Shown here: in pieces, positions 61,601 to 64,000 of the stretch
Layout: each line of letters starts with the position of its first letter
How positions within the stretch are numbered: position 1 is the first letter of the stretch
Source of the DNA: Primula veris
Taxonomy: Eukaryota > Streptophyta > Magnoliopsida > Ericales > Primulaceae
Direction: 5' to 3'
NCBI GenBank assembly: GCA_963682055.1
Contig: OY821740.1
Coordinates: 6,821,314 to 6,885,313, forward strand
DNA: 64,000 nucleotides
Notes under the pieces: generated by a model
What the model was told of the DNA's origin: nothing
The model's input: the letters and a program-made list of their open reading frames with translations, nothing else
Databases searched by the model: none
Position numbers and translations under genes: made by a program

Positions 61601-63658
61601 TATATTTTTTGTGTAAAAAAGCAATTGAAAGGGGAATTAAATAAAGGATCAAAAAGTAAATAAGGTTTGCTAAAATAAATAAGAGGTGATGGTTTACACT
61701 TTACACTTTATACGGGGAAACCTTTAATTAATGATAAATACATAAAGCATCCCTCGTGTTTTAAATGAAATGGTTAAATAACTCATAACTTTCGAATTTG
61801 ATGTATTTTATCCATTTACTAATAAATTAAAAAAGGTAGGAGTATAAACAGTCACAAATCCGGGGATTTAAAGGAACAAACATAACATAACGCAATTTTG
61901 GTCACCTTCTAGACTCTAGATGCATTTAGACTTACTCGATCTGTTATATTCTACTCATGTATTTTCAAATACAGTCTATTTTTTAAACCAAATTTACAAA
62001 CTAATGGTATGAAAGAAGAATCAAAGAAAAACTTAGTTGACATCTGGATCGACACTCATGGACTTGTGGCATTTAAAAGACTATAACCAAAAAAACATTG
62101 AATTTAGTCATATTGTTAGATATTTTTCGTGAATAAAGTTTATTTTAATTTTAGACTTGTGATTATTTTGACTTGTAAAGTGAAATAGACAAAATAGACG
62201 CCACTAATATGTCTCAATTAGCAATATTGTTTAAGGCCTTCTATACAATTTAAATTTGAGCCTCCAAAATGCTAGAGACGACACTGATGGCGGTGGCAAT
62301 TGATAAATTAAACCCGAGCAGAATTAGAATATGCAGGGACTAAGTTTGTAAATTCAATAAAATAGGTTAATTGCCATTTTGATTCATTCATTATATGTAC
62401 ACACCAATTTGACCCTTTATTTTAGAAATTTAAATATACATAATGTAAGTTTTTTTGTTTGGCTTAACTTTTTTGTACTTTGTGAGGCTAAAGTTGTTAG
62501 ACTATCCATAATATTGTCTATTAAACTGTTATTAGTGTATTAGATTTTTTATTAGATTGTCTAATAACCATTAGTGTGTCACACTTTGTATTAGAGTGTT
62601 ATTAGACTGTTCTATTTTCTGGATTTCATGTTAACTTTTTTAAAAAATGGATTTTATTTATTTTTTCTTGCTTTTTTTAGTTTTTTTAAATTATTGGTCT
62701 ACGCCGGACACCGGCTACTGGTCTCGTTCAAACTTGTTTGGCCAAATTTGTTTTGGTAAAGATGATTTATGAGTTACTTGTCATTTTTCAATTAGTTTTT
62801 AAAAAATAGCATCACTCCTATTTAAATAGCCCAAAAATCATTCATCATTATATGGAGTTTTTCTTTTGTGCAGTCACTGTGTTTGACTGCACATTGTGCT
62901 GTTAAATAAATTACTGTTGGATCATTTACTTTATATTTTGACCGTAAGATTTAAGGGTAAAATAGTAATTTCAGGGTTTTTTTTAATAGAGTTTTAAATC
63001 CTATGGTCCAGATTTAATATAAAATGTTTCAACGGTTTTCTATTTAACAGAACAATGTGCAGTAAAACAAAATGACTCCACGTAAGGGGACTCCATTATA
63101 TGTACTTTATTTGATCTGTGCTATGCTAACGATGTGTACTAGTCTATGGACAACCCCAGTATAAAAGATATCGATGTACTAGTATTATAAGCCGGAATAG
63201 ATACATGACCAAAAAAATTAAGAAAAATTGTAAGAGAGAGTAGGAGACCGTAAAGCAAAGTCATCCACCTTTTCACAAGAAGATAAGCAATAAGCTTTCA
63301 TGATGAAATGGATGAACATAATTTTCAATTCAGTGTCACGTTTTTTCACATACTTATATCATAAAACGTTTGCAGTAACTTATCTAATTGTTTCAGTAAA
63401 TATTGCACATTTTTCATAATTAAAACTAGAGTTTTTAACAAAAATTGACAACAATTCCTAAATAACATTGTGAAATACTAGTAAAAAGGTGCAGATCCCG
63501 GGAACATTAACAACAATTGGCAATTTTTCGAACCGATAAGATGTGATATCACTAGTAACAGTATAGATTAAGGACCAGTTTTTACACAAAAATAGAATCA
63601 ACTTACTTTCCGAGTGCTTTGTGATGCAAAACGAGTCCCCAACCAAGACCGTCCATTC
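49664..63658 (-). CDS. Phytyl ester synthase (PES1/PES2-type) copy B, 5' exon outside the window
   Basis: Probable functional acyltransferase of plastoglobules that esterifies free phytol with fatty acids during chlorophyll breakdown. Visible exons (minus): 63607-63658, 60820-60875, 59914-60072, 59478-59582, 59037-59143, 57168-57289, 56560-56668, 55891-56021, 51927-52296, 51440-51553, 50408-50493 and 49664-49964. All borders are GT-AG, all phases agree, and no stop occurs in about 570 codons; the expected first exon (about 110 codons) lies beyond 64000. Hydrolase part: GMDGLGWGLVLHHKALGK, RCLHIPVYDRTSF, nucleophile elbow GDSFGACLAL, RDNMLPS, and SNGHTIL with the probable catalytic His. Acyltransferase part: VGYHMLLGLELGPL, LLYPGGTREALHRK, FGATIVPFAAVGEDD, MPGRFYFLFGKP and DPYRSVVDRTLYRVT. 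Introns are swollen by insertions (gag-only LTR element, solo LTR, 235-bp duplication). The Arabidopsis relatives are about 700 residues, consistent with this gene. Confidence 0.92.
50700..50753 (-). pseudogene. Duplicated fragment of the penultimate PES-B exon
   Basis: A second copy of the exon start (minus-strand LVLDYDDQIKIPVLN) preceded by the same GCTGCAG acceptor, in the intron upstream of the real exon 50408-50493. It stops after about 16 codons without the rest of the exon or a donor, so it should be non-functional, but it could compete as a splice acceptor. Confidence 0.7.
50756..51225. repeat. 235-bp tandem duplication in a PES-B intron
   Basis: CACCCAATAGACAATAATAG... at 50756 recurs at 50991 and runs without visible differences to GAAACGAAAG. 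A third, diverged version precedes it at about 50496-50690. The near-identity points to a recent event. Confidence 0.9.
52626..53443 (+). repeat. 5' LTR of the gag-only element
   Basis: Begins TTTTAGCATC (first bases mutated from TGTTAGCATC, as seen in the 3' LTR) and ends CCCCGTGACA. Confidence 0.9.
53450..54675 (+). pseudogene. Damaged gag of the gag-only LTR element
   Basis: Carries a retrotransposon gag domain of Ty3/gypsy style (WDMEQYFTAA, DNAKLWWRSR, ELREQFLPSN, VRDYVKDFSTIML, LFNFVSGLQSWAQLELRR) and a C-terminal zinc-knuckle segment CFICGGPDFAKEC. Three defects are visible. A 137-bp tandem duplication (53762-53898 / 53899-54035) shifts the frame. A TAA stop sits at 54184-54186 in the middle of the domain. 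The knuckle has Asp where His is expected in CX2CX3HX4C. The product is therefore not expected to work. Confidence 0.85.
53762..54035 (+). repeat. 137-bp tandem duplication inside gag
   Basis: CCGGAACCGAAACTGTTTGT at 53762 recurs at 53899; both units end TGTATTTGAGCGAC. There are a few substitutions between them. The length is not a multiple of three. Confidence 0.92.
55015..55831 (+). repeat. 3' LTR of the gag-only element
   Basis: TGTTAGCATC to CCCCGTGACA, 817 bp, preceded by the polypurine tract at 55001-55012. Confidence 0.9.
57311..58478 (-). mobile_element. Solo LTR (copia-type) in another PES-B intron
   Basis: A 1168-bp LTR, TGTTGGTTTCCG to TTTTCCAACA on the plus strand, flanked by perfect AAAAC duplications (57306-57310, 58479-58483). 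It shares CCTTAACCGATATTTG (57811-57826) with the LTRs of the copia-type element at 42.6-48.8 kb (CCTTAAACGATATTTG), so it is a relative. The TGTTGGAAAA end suggests minus orientation, the same as that element. Confidence 0.85.
60876..63606 (-). other. Expanded intron of PES copy B with inserted DNA
   Basis: The equivalent intron in copy A is 346 bp; here it is 2731 bp. The extra DNA starts near 61003. It is AT-rich, has no ORF, and includes a possible foldback MITE at about 62850-63105. I could not determine the identity of the rest. Confidence 0.6.
62850..63105. mobile_element. Possible foldback MITE
   Basis: ATTATATGGAGT near the left end and ACTCCATTATATG near the right end are inverted. 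Inside them, TGCACATTGTGCTGTTAAAT and AACAGAACAATGTGCAGTAA are also in inverted arrangement. The exact ends and target duplication are unclear. Confidence 0.45.
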
Positions 63659-64000
63659 CTGCATTTGTTAAAATAAATACTCAAACAACCCCAACAGCCT
63701 AAAAGGAGATCCCTTAATTTTCTTGAAAACTAAGGTTGTGCCTGTGTTATGTGCAAGGATTCTTGTGAAAAAGGAAATGTATACCTCCCGATCTATGATT
63801 TTTAGTAAAGGCATTTTAGTTTCCATTACATTCACCTGCTAAGAATCTTTGCACCGAAAGTCGGAAGGAGCAGGTAGCGGACTAGCGGTAGTAATGGAAG
63901 TATGAAATACTTGCCGTGTTACAAGCCTTGGGGTGTACGATAAAAATATTTATTACATTATGCATTTTCAGCAAATTGTGAGAGAAATTTTGGCCAACTT

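Noticed and set aside
1..64000. tRNA, rRNA or organelle-derived insertions
   Set aside because: No cloverleaf-compatible tRNA genes or recognisable rRNA or plastid segments seen by eye; a tRNA-scan or organelle alignment was not possible here.

Overview
The window is nuclear DNA of a flowering plant, most likely a eudicot. It is AT-rich, its genes have many GT-AG introns, its proteins are plant- and plastid-specific families, and it carries Stowaway-like MITEs and Ty1/copia-type and Ty3/gypsy-type LTR elements. I cannot name the species.

Layout. (1) 1-5181, plus strand: 3' part of a seven-transmembrane TPRA1/CAND2-like gene; its first visible exon contains a one-base frameshift. (2) 5.2-9.8 kb: intergenic DNA with a MITE cluster and an 88-bp tandem duplication. 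(3) 10783-15650, plus: complete eight-exon VAP2-2-like gene (MSP domain, coiled coil, C-terminal anchor), with a MULE-type foldback MITE in intron 6 flanked by a perfect 9-bp target duplication. (4) 16.6-26.8 kb, minus: two related two-exon genes for 63-64 residue proteins with Gly/Pro-rich ends and a Cys/aromatic core. They lie on either side of a single-exon gene for the plastid mTERF protein mTERF4 (BSM/RUG2). (5) 28829-29929, minus: unrecognised, probably disordered 366-residue protein with a good TATA box. (6) 32.1 kb to the right edge, minus: two tandem copies of a phytyl ester synthase (PES1/PES2-type) gene, an alpha/beta hydrolase fused to a DGAT2-like acyltransferase.

PES copy A (32100-39895) is a pseudogene: two stop codons, a destroyed splice acceptor, a partial exon duplication, and loss of the probable catalytic His. 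A solo LTR sits about 90 bp upstream of its start. PES copy B (49664-63658 and beyond) is intact in all twelve visible exons, although its introns hold a 3.2-kb gag-only LTR element, a 1.2-kb solo LTR, a 235-bp tandem duplication and about 2.5 kb of other inserted DNA. A decayed 6.2-kb copia-type element (42581-48796) separates the copies. Parts of 27.0-31.3 kb and 41.4-42.6 kb also correspond, so the duplicated unit is larger than the gene; the 366-residue gene is present only in the first unit.

The genes are ordinary independent plant loci (trafficking, ER contact sites, plastid gene expression, phytol/lipid recycling) and do not form an operon-like system. The most novel items are the paired mini-protein genes and the pseudogene/functional pair with its layered insertions.
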